Shown here: positions 1-7,005 of the stretch, in pieces
Layout: each line of letters opens with the position of its first letter
Numbering within the stretch: position 1 is the first letter of the stretch
Source of the DNA: Phenylobacterium sp.
GTDB taxonomy: Bacteria > Pseudomonadota > Alphaproteobacteria > Caulobacterales > Caulobacteraceae
Reading direction: 5' to 3'
DNA length: 13,928 nt
NCBI GenBank assembly: GCA_025350885.1
Contig: JANXXA010000318.1
Location: 1-13,928 of the forward strand
Translations under genes and position numbers: made by a program
Notes under the pieces: generated by a model
What the model was told of the DNA's origin: nothing
The model's input: only the letters and a program-made list of their open reading frames with translations
The model's database searches: none

Positions 1-2066
1 GGCTGTTGCAGCGGATGGGGGTCGCGCGCGCCTCGATCCTGCAGAACAACATCGTCCAGACCGCGGGGTCGGCGGGGGAAAGCATCGCCTTTGGCCTGGG
101 CGTCACCATGCCGGCGATCATGATCCTGGGCTTCGACATGGAGATCGCGCGGGTGATGCTGGTGGCGATCCTGGGCGGGCTGCTGGGCATTTTGATGATG
201 ATCCCGCTCAGGCGGGCGCTGATCGTCGAGCAGCACGGCATTCTGAAATATCCCGAAGGCACGGCCTGCGCCGAGGTGCTGAAGGCGGGCGCCACGCGCG
301 AGGAGCACGCCATCGGCGCCGACGCCAGCCAGGCGCAGACCGAGGCCGAGGTGGCGCGCGGCGCCCGGACCATCGTCACCGGCTTTGGTCTTGGGCTGGT
401 CTACAAGCTGGGCGTCGGCGTGTTCAAGCTGTGGAAGGACACCCCCCAGGCGGTGTTCGGCGCGCCGCTGGCCAAGGCCTCGATCGCCGCGGAGATTTCG
501 CCGGAACTGTTGGGCGTGGGCTATATCATCGGCCCGCGGATCGCCTCGGCCATGGCCGGCGGCGGGGTGCTGGCCTATCTGGTGCTGATCCCGCTGATCC
601 AGTTCTTCGGCTCGGCGATGAGCGTGGTGATCCCGCCCGGCAAGATCCCGGTCGGCGAGATGTCGCCCGGCGACATCCGCAGCGCCTATATCCTCTATAT
701 CGGCGCCGGCGCGGTGACCGCCGGCGGGCTGATCAGCCTGGTCCGGGCCATGCCGACCATCTGGCGCAGCCTGCGCGCCGGGGTGGCGGACTTCGGCGGT
801 CGGCGGGATGTGGGGGCTGTTGCGGGGGCGGACGAAGGGGCTCTGCGCACCGACCGCGACATCTCGCTCAAATGGGTGGCGCTGGGCGTGGTGGTGCTGG
901 TCGCCGCGATCCTGATGGCCCACTCGCTGCGAATGAACTTCCTGGGGGCCGTGCTGATCGTGCTGTTCGGGTTCATGTTCGTGACTGTCTCGTCGCGGCT
1001 GACCGGTGAGGTCGGATCGTCGTCCAACCCGATCTCGGGGATGACGGTGGCGACGCTGCTGCTGACCTGCCTGATCTTCCTGGTGCTGGGCTGGACGGGG
1101 CCGACCTATTACGTCACCGCGCTTTCGGTAGGGGGCATCGTCTGCATCGCGGCCTCCAACGGCGGGACCACCTCGCAGGACCTGAAGACCGGATTCCTGG
1201 TGGGGGCGACGCCGCGCGCTCAGCAGCTGGCGATCCTGGTCGGGGCCTTCGCCTCGGCCGTCGCGCTGGGGCCCATCCTGCTGGCCCTGAACCAGGCCTC
1301 GACGGTCTATGTGCCGGTTCCGGCCGGTCCCGCCGCCCTGCCGCCGGCGGCGGTGGCGGCCCTGCCCGCCGAGGCGCTGAAGGGGCCACAGCACACGGCC
1401 GACGGGGCGACCTACCGCGTCTGGCAGAAGCCCGATCCCTCCGGCGGGGCGGCCACCCGCTACCTCGTGCGCGCCGACGGCACGCTGGCCTATCAGGTGG
1501 ACCCCGGCATCAACGGCCATGTGAAGGTCCGGCCCGACGGCACGACGGTGACCAAGTACGACGCGCCCAAGGCCACCCTGATGAGCTACATCATCAAGGG
1601 CATCCTCAGCCGGCAGCTGCCGTGGGCGCTGGTGCTGCTGGGGGTGATGATCGCCGGAGTGCTGGAGATGTGCGCCATCCCGGCGCTGCCGTTCGCGGTG
1701 GGAGTCTATCTGCCGATCTCCTCGTCGCTGCCGATCTTCGTCGGCGGGTCGGTGCGCTGGCTGGTGGACCGCCGCAGGCGCGATCTGGACGGGGCCGGCG
1801 ACCTGTCGGAGGCGGAGCTGGCGGCGGCTTCGGACCGCAGCCCGGGCGTGCTGATGGCCTCGGGCTATATCGCGGGGGGCGCCATCGCCGGCATCGCCAT
1901 CGCTTTTTCGTCGGGCGTCCTGGGAACCTTCGATCGCGATATCACCGCCCTGATGGAGGCGGTGAACCCGTTCGTCCACGGCGGGTGGGCCGACCTGCTC
2001 TCGCTGCTGCCGTTCCTGGGCCTGATGGCGCTGTTGTTCCGCGCCGGGTCGCGCAAGGCCGGATAG
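1..2066 (+). CDS. OPT-family oligopeptide transporter, 5'-truncated by window edge
   Basis: This is an integral inner-membrane transporter of the prokaryotic OPT family, which takes up oligopeptides or related metal-chelating substrates; the substrate here is unknown. The frame is already open at base 3, so the true start lies before the window. Near the visible N-terminus is the family signature [13 protein letters not shown], followed by [16 protein letters not shown] and many hydrophobic helices through to the C-terminus ([10 protein letters not shown]). About two thirds of the way along, between two membrane segments, is a polar Pro/Ala-rich then beta-like stretch of roughly 90 residues containing [20 protein letters not shown], probably an extramembrane loop. 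The stop codon lies 7 nt before the GNAT start, suggesting co-transcription. The family call is firm; substrate and direction are not determined by sequence. Confidence 0.93.
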   Translation, partial: LLQRMGVARASILQNNIVQTAGSAGESIAFGLGVTMPAIMILGFDMEIARVMLVAILGGLLGILMMIPLRRALIVEQHGILKYPEGTACAEVLKAGATREEHAIGADASQAQTEAEVARGARTIVTGFGLGLVYKLGVGVFKLWKDTPQAVFGAPLAKASIAAEISPELLGVGYIIGPRIASAMAGGGVLAYLVLIPLIQFFGSAMSVVIPPGKIPVGEMSPGDIRSAYILYIGAGAVTAGGLISLVRAMPTIWRSLRAGVADFGGRRDVGAVAGADEGALRTDRDISLKWVALGVVVLVAAILMAHSLRMNFLGAVLIVLFGFMFVTVSSRLTGEVGSSSNPISGMTVATLLLTCLIFLVLGWTGPTYYVTALSVGGIVCIAASNGGTTSQDLKTGFLVGATPRAQQLAILVGAFASAVALGPILLALNQASTVYVPVPAGPAALPPAAVAALPAEALKGPQHTADGATYRVWQKPDPSGGAATRYLVRADGTLAYQVDPGINGHVKVRPDGTTVTKYDAPKATLMSYIIKGILSRQLPWALVLLGVMIAGVLEMCAIPALPFAVGVYLPISSSLPIFVGGSVRWLVDRRRRDLDGAGDLSEAELAAASDRSPGVLMASGYIAGGAIAGIAIAFSSGVLGTFDRDITALMEAVNPFVHGGWADLLSLLPFLGLMALLFRAGSRKAG

Positions 2067-2073
2067 AGCTAAA

Positions 2074-2586
2074 ATGGGCGAGGTCGAGATCGCGCTGGCG
2101 AAGCCGGAAGAGCGCGGCGTGCTGGAGACCCTGTTCCAGCTCTATATCCACGACTTCAGCGAGCACTGGGCGGGCCAGGCGCAGGGTGAGATTGGCGAGG
2201 ACGGCCGCTTCGAGCCCTATGACCTCGACCCCTATTGGCGCGACGAAGGCTCGATCCCGCTGCTGCTGCGCCGCGACGGGCGGCTGGCGGGTTTTGCGCT
2301 GCTCAACCGCACGGGCCACGCCGGGCCGCCGGTCGATCGCAATATGGCTGAGTTCTTCGTGGCGCGGAAACACCGCCGCTCGGGCTTCGCCCAGGCCGCG
2401 GCCCAGGAAATCTTCAGCCGCTATCCTGGCCGGTGGGAGCTCGCCGTGGCGCGGCGCAACATCGTGGCGCTGGCCTTCTGGCGGCGCGCGGTGGCGGCCC
2501 ACCCGGGGGTCAGCGACATGGAGGAACCGACGCTCGGTCCGCCGGTCTGGGACGGCCCGGTCCTGCGCTTCCGCATCGACAGCTGA
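2074..2586 (+). CDS. GNAT-family N-acetyltransferase
   Basis: A 170-residue protein of the GCN5-related N-acetyltransferase fold, which transfers an acetyl group from acetyl-CoA to an amine; the acceptor is unknown. The central strand and loop RNMAEFFVARKHRRSGFAQAAA (quoted here as the segment around residues 89-110) contain the acetyl-CoA pyrophosphate-binding loop in the form RRSGFA, followed by a helix and then ELAVARRNIVALAFWRRAV, the typical motif B region. Its length matches single-domain GNATs. It starts 7 nt after the OPT stop, so it is likely the second gene of that operon, although no strong ribosome-binding site is visible and translation may be coupled. It ends 21 nt from the stop of the convergent ThDP-enzyme gene. 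Cytoplasmic, with no signal peptide. Confidence 0.87.
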   Translation: MGEVEIALAKPEERGVLETLFQLYIHDFSEHWAGQAQGEIGEDGRFEPYDLDPYWRDEGSIPLLLRRDGRLAGFALLNRTGHAGPPVDRNMAEFFVARKHRRSGFAQAAAQEIFSRYPGRWELAVARRNIVALAFWRRAVAAHPGVSDMEEPTLGPPVWDGPVLRFRIDS

Positions 2587-2607
2587 GCTGACCGCCGCCC
2601 GCCCTGG

Positions 2608-4956
2608 TCAGGCCCCCAGGAAGAGCTCGGCGGCGGCGTCGAGGATCGCGTCGGTGTCCAGGCGGTAGGCCCGGTAGAGGTCGGGCAGGTCCCCGGTCTG
2701 GCCGAAGCGGTCGATGCCCAGCGGGCTGACCCGCATGCCCCGCACGCCGCCCAGCCAGGACAGGGTCGAGGGCGAGCCGTCGATGATCGTCACCAGGCCG
2801 GCGTCCGGCGAAAGCGCGCCCAGCAGGGTTTCCACGTGGCTGGCCTCGCGGCCGCCGTCGGTCCAGCGGTTGGCCTGTCGCGCGCTCCAGCCGCGATGCA
2901 GCAGGTCCGGCGAGGTGACCGCCAGCAGCCCCAGACCGGGCAGGTCGTCGATCAGCGCCGCCCAGGCGGCGAGCGCCTCTGGCGCGATGGCGCCGGTGTA
3001 GACGATGGCGGCGGTGGCGTTTTGGCCGGGCGGCTTCAGCCAGTAGCCGCCCTTCAGGGCGTCGGCTTCCCACACGGTGTCAGAGCGCTCGACCTGCGCG
3101 ATGACCCGCGTCGTCAGCCGCAGATAGACCGAGCCGCCGTCCTGGGCCTGCAGGTGCTCGAAGGCCCAACGCATCAGCACCGCCAGTTCATCGACGAAGG
3201 CCGGCTCGAAATAGGTCAGGCCGGGCTGGCCCATGCCGATCAGCGGCGAGTTGATCGATTGGTGCGCGCCGCCCTCCGGACCCAGGGTGACGCCGGACGG
3301 CGTGGCCACCAGCAGGAAGCGGGAGTCCTGATAGCAGCCATAGTTCAAGGCATCGAGGCCCCGGGCGATGAACGGGTCGTAGACCGTGCCGATGGGCAGG
3401 AGCCGCGTGCCGAACAGCGGCGCGGCCAGGCCCAGGGCGGCCAGGGCCAGGAACAGATTGTTCTCGGCGATGCCCAGTTCCAGGTGCTGGCCCGCGCCAT
3501 GGCCCGCCCAGCGCTGGGCGGAGGGGATCTTGGCGGCGTGGAAGACGTCCTTCAGCTCTGCCCGGCGGAACAGGCCGCGCTGGTTCACCCAGCCGCCCAG
3601 GTTGGTGGACACCGTCACGTCGGGAGAGGTGGTGACGATGCGGTCGGCGATCGGCTCGCCGGACTTGGCCAGGTCGAGCAGGATCTTGCCGAATGCGGTC
3701 TGCGTCGACTGCTCCTGGCCCTCCGGCGGGGCAAGGCGCGCGGGGACGGGGACCGGCGGTGCGACGGGCTCCGCCGGCGCGGCCGCCAGGGGCGAGCTTT
3801 CGACGAAGGCCCGAAGCGTGGCCGCGGCATTGTCGCCCAGCCCGCCATAGGGTTCCCATTCCTGCCCCTCGGCGATGCCGAGCGAGGCGCGGAACGCGGC
3901 GATCTGGCCCGGATTCATCAGGCCGGAATGGTTGTCCTTGTGCCCGGCGAAGGGCAGGCCGTAGCCCTTGACGGTATAGGCGATGAACAGGGTCGGCTGT
4001 TCGCCGGCGGCCTCGTCGAAGGCCTCGATCAGGGTTTCGACGCAGTGGCCGCCAAGGTTGGTCATCAGGCTGGCCAGCGCCTCGTCGTCATAGCTGGCCA
4101 AGAGCTCGGCCGTCGGTCCGTTCGAGCCCAGGTCGCGCAGCAGGCGCTCGCGCCAGGCCGCGCCGCCCTGATAGGTGAGCGCCGCGAAATCGGCGTTGGA
4201 ACAGGTGTCGATCCAGGCTTCCAGGCCCTTGCCGCCGGGTCGGGCGAAGGCGGCTTTCTGCAGCTTGCCGTGCTTCAGCGTCAGGACACGCCAGCCGCAG
4301 GTGGCGAAGATGTCGTCGAACCGGGTGAACATCCGATCCGCCGTGGTCGCGTCGAGAGACTGGCGGTTGTAGTCGACGATCCACCAGCAATTGCGGATGT
4401 CGTGCTTGTAGCCCTCGATCAGGGCCTCGTAGATGTTGCCCTCGTCGAGCTCGGCGTCGCCCATCAGGGCGATCATCCGGCCCGCGTCGGCCGGCGCCAT
4501 CTGGCCGTGGGCGATCAGATAGTCCTGCACCAGACTGGCGAAGGCGGTGATGGCGACGCCCAGGCCGACCGAACCGGTGGAGAAATCGACGGGGATCTGG
4601 TCCTTGGTCCGCGAGGGGTAGCTCTGGGCGCCACCCAGGCCCCGGAAGCGCTGCAGTTGGTCCAGGCTCTGGTTGCCCAACAGGTAGTGGATGGCGTGCA
4701 GCACCGGGCTGGCGTGCGGCTTGACCGCGACCTTGTCGCGCGGCCGCAGCGCGTGAAAATACAGCGCCGACATGATCGCCGTCATCGAGGCGCAGGACGC
4801 CTGGTGGCCGCCGACCTTCAGTCCGTCGCGGCTGTCGCGCAGCTGGTTGGCGTTGTGGATGGTCCAGGACGACAGCCAGCGCAGGCGTGTTTCCAGCGCC
4901 TTCAGCGCCTCGATCGGACCGGGGGTCTCGTGAGGTTTGTGCGCCGCCCTCGGCAT
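2608..4956 (-). CDS. AceE/transketolase-like thiamine diphosphate enzyme
   Basis: A 782-residue ThDP-dependent enzyme related to the homodimeric pyruvate dehydrogenase E1 (AceE) and transketolase group, expected to carry out 2-oxoacid decarboxylation or two-carbon transfer in the cytoplasm. N-terminal landmarks are GGHQASCASM (about 49-58), KPHASPVLHAIHYLLG (79-94), STGSVGLGVA (126-135) and the cofactor motif GDAELDEGN (166-174) with the closing Asn in VDYN (about 197). The pyrimidine-binding domain has LELGIAENNLF, carrying the family glutamate, and GVTLGPEGGAHQSI. The open frame extends 77 codons further upstream, but the ATG at 4956 has GGAG five bases before it and a normal N-terminus, so I start there. 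AceE is about 100 residues longer and has GDGEMDEPE where this has GDAELDEG. The exact substrate is uncertain: annotation as PDH E1 or as transketolase are both possible. Confidence 0.88.
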   Translation of the reverse strand: MPRAAHKPHETPGPIEALKALETRLRWLSSWTIHNANQLRDSRDGLKVGGHQASCASMTAIMSALYFHALRPRDKVAVKPHASPVLHAIHYLLGNQSLDQLQRFRGLGGAQSYPSRTKDQIPVDFSTGSVGLGVAITAFASLVQDYLIAHGQMAPADAGRMIALMGDAELDEGNIYEALIEGYKHDIRNCWWIVDYNRQSLDATTADRMFTRFDDIFATCGWRVLTLKHGKLQKAAFARPGGKGLEAWIDTCSNADFAALTYQGGAAWRERLLRDLGSNGPTAELLASYDDEALASLMTNLGGHCVETLIEAFDEAAGEQPTLFIAYTVKGYGLPFAGHKDNHSGLMNPGQIAAFRASLGIAEGQEWEPYGGLGDNAAATLRAFVESSPLAAAPAEPVAPPVPVPARLAPPEGQEQSTQTAFGKILLDLAKSGEPIADRIVTTSPDVTVSTNLGGWVNQRGLFRRAELKDVFHAAKIPSAQRWAGHGAGQHLELGIAENNLFLALAALGLAAPLFGTRLLPIGTVYDPFIARGLDALNYGCYQDSRFLLVATPSGVTLGPEGGAHQSINSPLIGMGQPGLTYFEPAFVDELAVLMRWAFEHLQAQDGGSVYLRLTTRVIAQVERSDTVWEADALKGGYWLKPPGQNATAAIVYTGAIAPEALAAWAALIDDLPGLGLLAVTSPDLLHRGWSARQANRWTDGGREASHVETLLGALSPDAGLVTIIDGSPSTLSWLGGVRGMRVSPLGIDRFGQTGDLPDLYRAYRLDTDAILDAAAELFLGA

Positions 4957-5263
4957 GTCGTCTCCACCGTCAGATGTGCTGCAATCACCGCGATCTGGAC
5001 GGCGATTGCAATGGGTTTCAGACGCTGCGGTTCGCGGCCGCCCGCTATATCCCGCGGGTGGCGGAGGCGCTGACCTGACAGCCAAAGACTGGCCCTGGCG
5101 CGGGAGCTCCGGGCCGCGAACCAGGCCGTAGGCCGCTCTAGGTCCGGAGAGGGCAAGGACCGCGTCCGCTAACAAATGCGCGCTCATCTACGCCTTTGTG
5201 ACGAATTTTGCAGAATCCGACCGGACGTCAGCGACTGGTCGTATCCCCATACTACCTTATCCG

Positions 5264-5290
5264 CGCTTAGCCGTTATGCCGCTTAGCCGT
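5264..5290. repeat. Tandem direct repeat CGCTTAGCCGT
   Basis: Two perfect copies of the 11-mer CGCTTAGCCGT start at 5264 and 5280, a period of 16 with a 5-base spacer (TATGC). They lie about 150 bases upstream of the wHTH start and just upstream of the symmetric GGACAT array. They could be a regulator-binding pair, an integration-associated repeat or a simple local duplication; the sequence alone does not decide. Confidence 0.6.
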
Positions 5291-5328
5291 GCGTCCTACT
5301 TAAGAGGAGACGTTGACGTCCGGGCCAG

Positions 5329-5396
5329 GACTGGACATACACGCCCTGTCGAACCGGACATGGATGTCCAGTCGGGCTACATTGAAATGTCCGACC
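5329..5396. promoter_or_regulatory. Symmetric four-box GGACAT operator-like array
   Basis: Four boxes with consensus RCYGGACAT: GGACAT at 5333-5338 and 5356-5361 on the plus strand, and ATGTCC at 5364-5369 and 5387-5392, i.e. the same box on the minus strand. The repeat interval is 23 bases on each side and the whole array is symmetric about 5362/5363. The inner pair forms GGACAT-GG-ATGTCC, and the outer left and inner right boxes share a perfect 10-base inverted match (GACTGGACAT / ATGTCCAGTC). The array ends 36 bases before the wHTH start codon, a position suited to an operator acting on that promoter. The encoded winged-helix protein is the obvious candidate ligand, giving autoregulation; iterons of a replication initiator are an alternative reading. 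Confidence 0.6.
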
Positions 5397-5432
5397 GAGA
5401 TCAACATTGTCCTGAGCGACAAGGAGATCCCG

Positions 5433-5951
5433 ATGAACGACGAAGCTACCACAACTGAGGACGAAGTCACGCCGAAGACGGCGGGTAAGGTCAAAACCAC
5501 CCGACAATCGGAAGAGAAGTGGGGCGTCGAGGTCATGGGCCTCGGCTTCTGCATGCTGCCCTCGCTGCTGTTCCGCGCGCAGGCGCGCTTGGGCCTGAAC
5601 CCCACGCAGCTGGCGGTGCTGCTGCAACTGGCGGATTTCTGGTGGGACCCGAACCGGAAGCCGTTTCCGAAGAAAGCCGACTTGGCAGGCCGGCTGAGCC
5701 TGAGCGAGCGGCAGGTCCAACGTCATATCGCGGACCTCGAAACCGCGGGCTTTGTCCAGCGGATCGAGCGGACCTACGGCCGGCGGGGCAAGATCTCCAA
5801 CGAATATGATCTCTCGGGCCTGGTGGAGAAGCTCAAGGCCCTCGAGCCGCAGTTCCGCGAGGTGGCCGAGGAGACCAAGGCCCGCAAGCGCGACGTGTCG
5901 AAGCGCGGCTACGACCCGCTAAAGGTCAAGAAGCGCAAGGCGGCGGCGTGA
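5433..5951 (+). CDS. Winged helix-turn-helix DNA-binding protein
   Basis: A 172-residue, strongly basic protein with a central winged-helix domain at about residues 55-128. The helix-turn-helix is seen in KADLAGRLSLSERQVQRHIADLETAGFVQRI (described here as residues 81-111), where SERQVQRHI is the recognition helix, followed by a wing containing YGRRGKISNEYDL. This is the HTH_36-like fold found in plasmid or phage replication proteins and accessory regulators. The N-terminus is acidic and probably disordered; the C-terminus is a charged helix ending in KVKKRKAAA. The frame could start at TTG 5313, but ATG 5433 has AAGGAG six bases upstream, so I choose it. It sits directly before the DUF3800 gene and downstream of the symmetric array at 5329-5396, suggesting that it regulates the cassette. 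Whether it is a repressor, a replication initiator or a cofactor of the DUF3800 protein is not determined. Confidence 0.82.
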   Translation: MNDEATTTEDEVTPKTAGKVKTTRQSEEKWGVEVMGLGFCMLPSLLFRAQARLGLNPTQLAVLLQLADFWWDPNRKPFPKKADLAGRLSLSERQVQRHIADLETAGFVQRIERTYGRRGKISNEYDLSGLVEKLKALEPQFREVAEETKARKRDVSKRGYDPLKVKKRKAAA

Positions 5952-5985
5952 TGATGGTCTCGACGCAGCGGGGGCGCGCCCGCCC

Positions 5986-6600
5986 GTGACCTCGGCCCTG
6001 AACAAGAAGGTGCTCTGTTTCATCGACGAGTACGGGACCGCCGGCGCCGGCGATCTCTCGCTCGGCGCGGTGCTCGTGCTTGCCCGCGAGGCGGGCCGGG
6101 TCGATCGCTGTTTCACGGGCCTTCTCGAAGCCAACGCCAACGAGATCCACGCCGCCAACATGGGTGACGCCTATCTCCAGGGACTGCTGCATCGTTTTCG
6201 GGTGGCGGCGCCTGCGGAGCGCCTGGTGCTAATAAATCAGAAGATCGGGGCCCGCGCAGGGCCCGGACCGGTGATTTACGCCCAGGCCCTTGTCGAGACG
6301 GTCAAGATTGGCCTGAAGCGCTTCCAGAAGGACGTGCTGGGCCGCGAGACCATCGGCAATGTGGAGGTCATCACCGACCAGAACCACCACAACGACCACG
6401 ATGACTTCCGGCGGGAGATCGAGCGGTCACAGGCTCATGACGGCCGGTTCAAGGGCGTCAAGCGGGTCGTGACGGTCGACTCGGCCGCCTCGCGCCTACT
6501 GCAGTTGGCCGATGTGGTGGGTTACGCCCGCAAATGGGTCGATAACGGCAGCTACGACGCACGGGCGCTGAAGGAGCAGTTCGGCATTCAGCTGCCCTAG
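5986..6600 (+). CDS. DUF3800 domain protein (putative RNase H-like fold)
   Basis: A 204-residue protein with the hallmarks of the DUF3800 family: the N-terminal strand FIDEYGTAG (12-20) with acidic residues, EIHAANM (53-59), a middle acidic strand VEVITDQNHHND (126-137) and the C-terminal DSAASRLLQLADVVGYA (165-181). DUF3800 proteins are predicted RNase H-like folds in which these acidic residues form a metal site. They are common on phages, plasmids and islands, and their role is mostly uncharacterised. The gene begins 34 nt after the wHTH stop with a GTG at 5986 and no clear ribosome-binding site. A 12-codon frame (ATG 5951 to TGA 5989) bridges the two genes and may couple translation. A later GTG at 6010 is a less likely start. 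The family call is good; a nuclease or defence activity is inference. Confidence 0.84.
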   Translation: MTSALNKKVLCFIDEYGTAGAGDLSLGAVLVLAREAGRVDRCFTGLLEANANEIHAANMGDAYLQGLLHRFRVAAPAERLVLINQKIGARAGPGPVIYAQALVETVKIGLKRFQKDVLGRETIGNVEVITDQNHHNDHDDFRREIERSQAHDGRFKGVKRVVTVDSAASRLLQLADVVGYARKWVDNGSYDARALKEQFGIQLP

Positions 6601-6607
6601 AAACGAG

Positions 6608-6631
6608 AAGAGCCGCCCGAAGGCGGCTCTT
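6608..6631. terminator. Hairpin terminator, better oriented for minus strand
   Basis: A perfect 10-base stem AAGAGCCGCC / GGCGGCTCTT with a 4-base loop lies 7 bases after the DUF3800 stop. Read on the plus strand the loop is CGAA and the tail is only TT. Read on the minus strand the loop is the very stable TTCG and the tail is pyrimidine-rich (CTCGTTTCT). It can end the wHTH-DUF3800 transcript and may equally end a minus-strand transcript arriving from the integrase side. Confidence 0.75.
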
Positions 6632-6721
6632 GAAGGGGTGAGGAAGTCTGTGGTCGGCAACCGGAGCTTTTGGCTTCGGGTAACCACGGCGCTTGCCAAA
6701 CACACGGCCGGACAAGTCACC

Positions 6722-6737
6722 TGCAGGACTTCCTGCA
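6722..6737. repeat. Inverted repeat TGCAGGA-CT-TCCTGCA
   Basis: A perfect 7-base inverted repeat with a 2-base centre. It overlaps the 3' side of the longer-range stem described for 6638-6738, so the two foldings compete if the region is transcribed. As DNA it has the size of a dimeric regulator site. Confidence 0.5.
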
Positions 6738-6775
6738 CACCCTATGTAGCCGGATCAGGCGTGAATATCAAGTTT

Positions 6776-6790
6776 CACCGGTCACCGGTG
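6776..6790. repeat. Palindrome CACCGGT-C-ACCGGTG
   Basis: A 15-base perfect palindrome around a single central C, which also reads as two tandem copies of CACCGGT. It is noncoding and lies in the middle of the stretch between the DUF3800 gene and the integrase remnant. It may be a repressor or recombination-factor site; no partner copy was found nearby. Confidence 0.5.
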
Positions 6791-7005
6791 TCTAGTGGGA
6801 GGAGACAAACCATACTCCCCCTACCGCAATCGAACGGCCCTCGAAAGTGCTGGTTGCAGGTGTTCTGGTTATAATAGGGACCGGACGCTCATGACGCTAC
6901 CCATAGGTCGTCAGTGACCGGAACCCGTCCAATCCGACCAGCTCGCGGCGATGCTACGCCAACCATCCCTGGACTAGGTAGGCTTACGCCTTTCGACCCC
7001 GCAGC

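Larger units (their letters stand above)
4957..5432. other. Intergenic region between ThDP enzyme and wHTH gene
   Basis: About 475 bases between two divergent genes with no convincing intact gene. The proximal part must hold the promoter of the minus-strand ThDP enzyme. A plus-strand frame ending at 5078 reads like a protein C-terminus (QTLRFAAARYIPRVAEALT) but has no recognisable upstream part. From about 5190 the base composition becomes less GC-rich and repeats appear: an 11-base direct repeat at 5264-5290 and a symmetric four-box array at 5329-5396. The change in composition is the best visible hint of the left edge of the inserted segment. Confidence 0.6.
6632..7005. other. Structured noncoding stretch of the island
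   Basis: About 375 bases with no credible protein frame and lower GC than the flanks. It is rich in inverted repeats. GTGAGGAAGTC (6638-6648) pairs with GACTTCCTGCAC (6727-6738) with one bulged base. Inside this, GTGGT (6650) pairs with ACCAC (6683), and CCGGAGC (6661) pairs with GCTTCGG (6673), one G-U on the plus strand. Further on are palindromes at 6722-6737 and 6776-6790. A perfect TATAAT lies at 6870-6875 on the plus strand but has no good -35 partner. The stretch may be a noncoding RNA gene, an integrase- or repressor-binding region, or debris of deleted island genes. Confidence 0.5.

Noticed and set aside
2836..5073. Long 745-residue plus-strand frame opposite the ThDP-enzyme gene
   Set aside because: Antisense shadow of a high-GC gene; Gln/Gly/Arg-rich low-complexity protein without family motifs.
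5198..5458. Plus-strand frame starting at GTG 5198 with PRLAVMPL resembling the dusA start RLSVAPMM
   Set aside because: Only a few residues agree, there is no ribosome-binding site, and the frame runs through the operator array into the wHTH start. Probably chance.
6638..6874. 78-residue plus-strand frame in the island's noncoding stretch
   Set aside because: No ribosome-binding site, no family resemblance, and it runs through several inverted repeats.
6631..7005. tRNA, tmRNA or SRP RNA in the structured stretch
   Set aside because: I looked for T-loop, tmRNA tag and SRP GGAAG signatures on both strands and found none with proper flanking stems.
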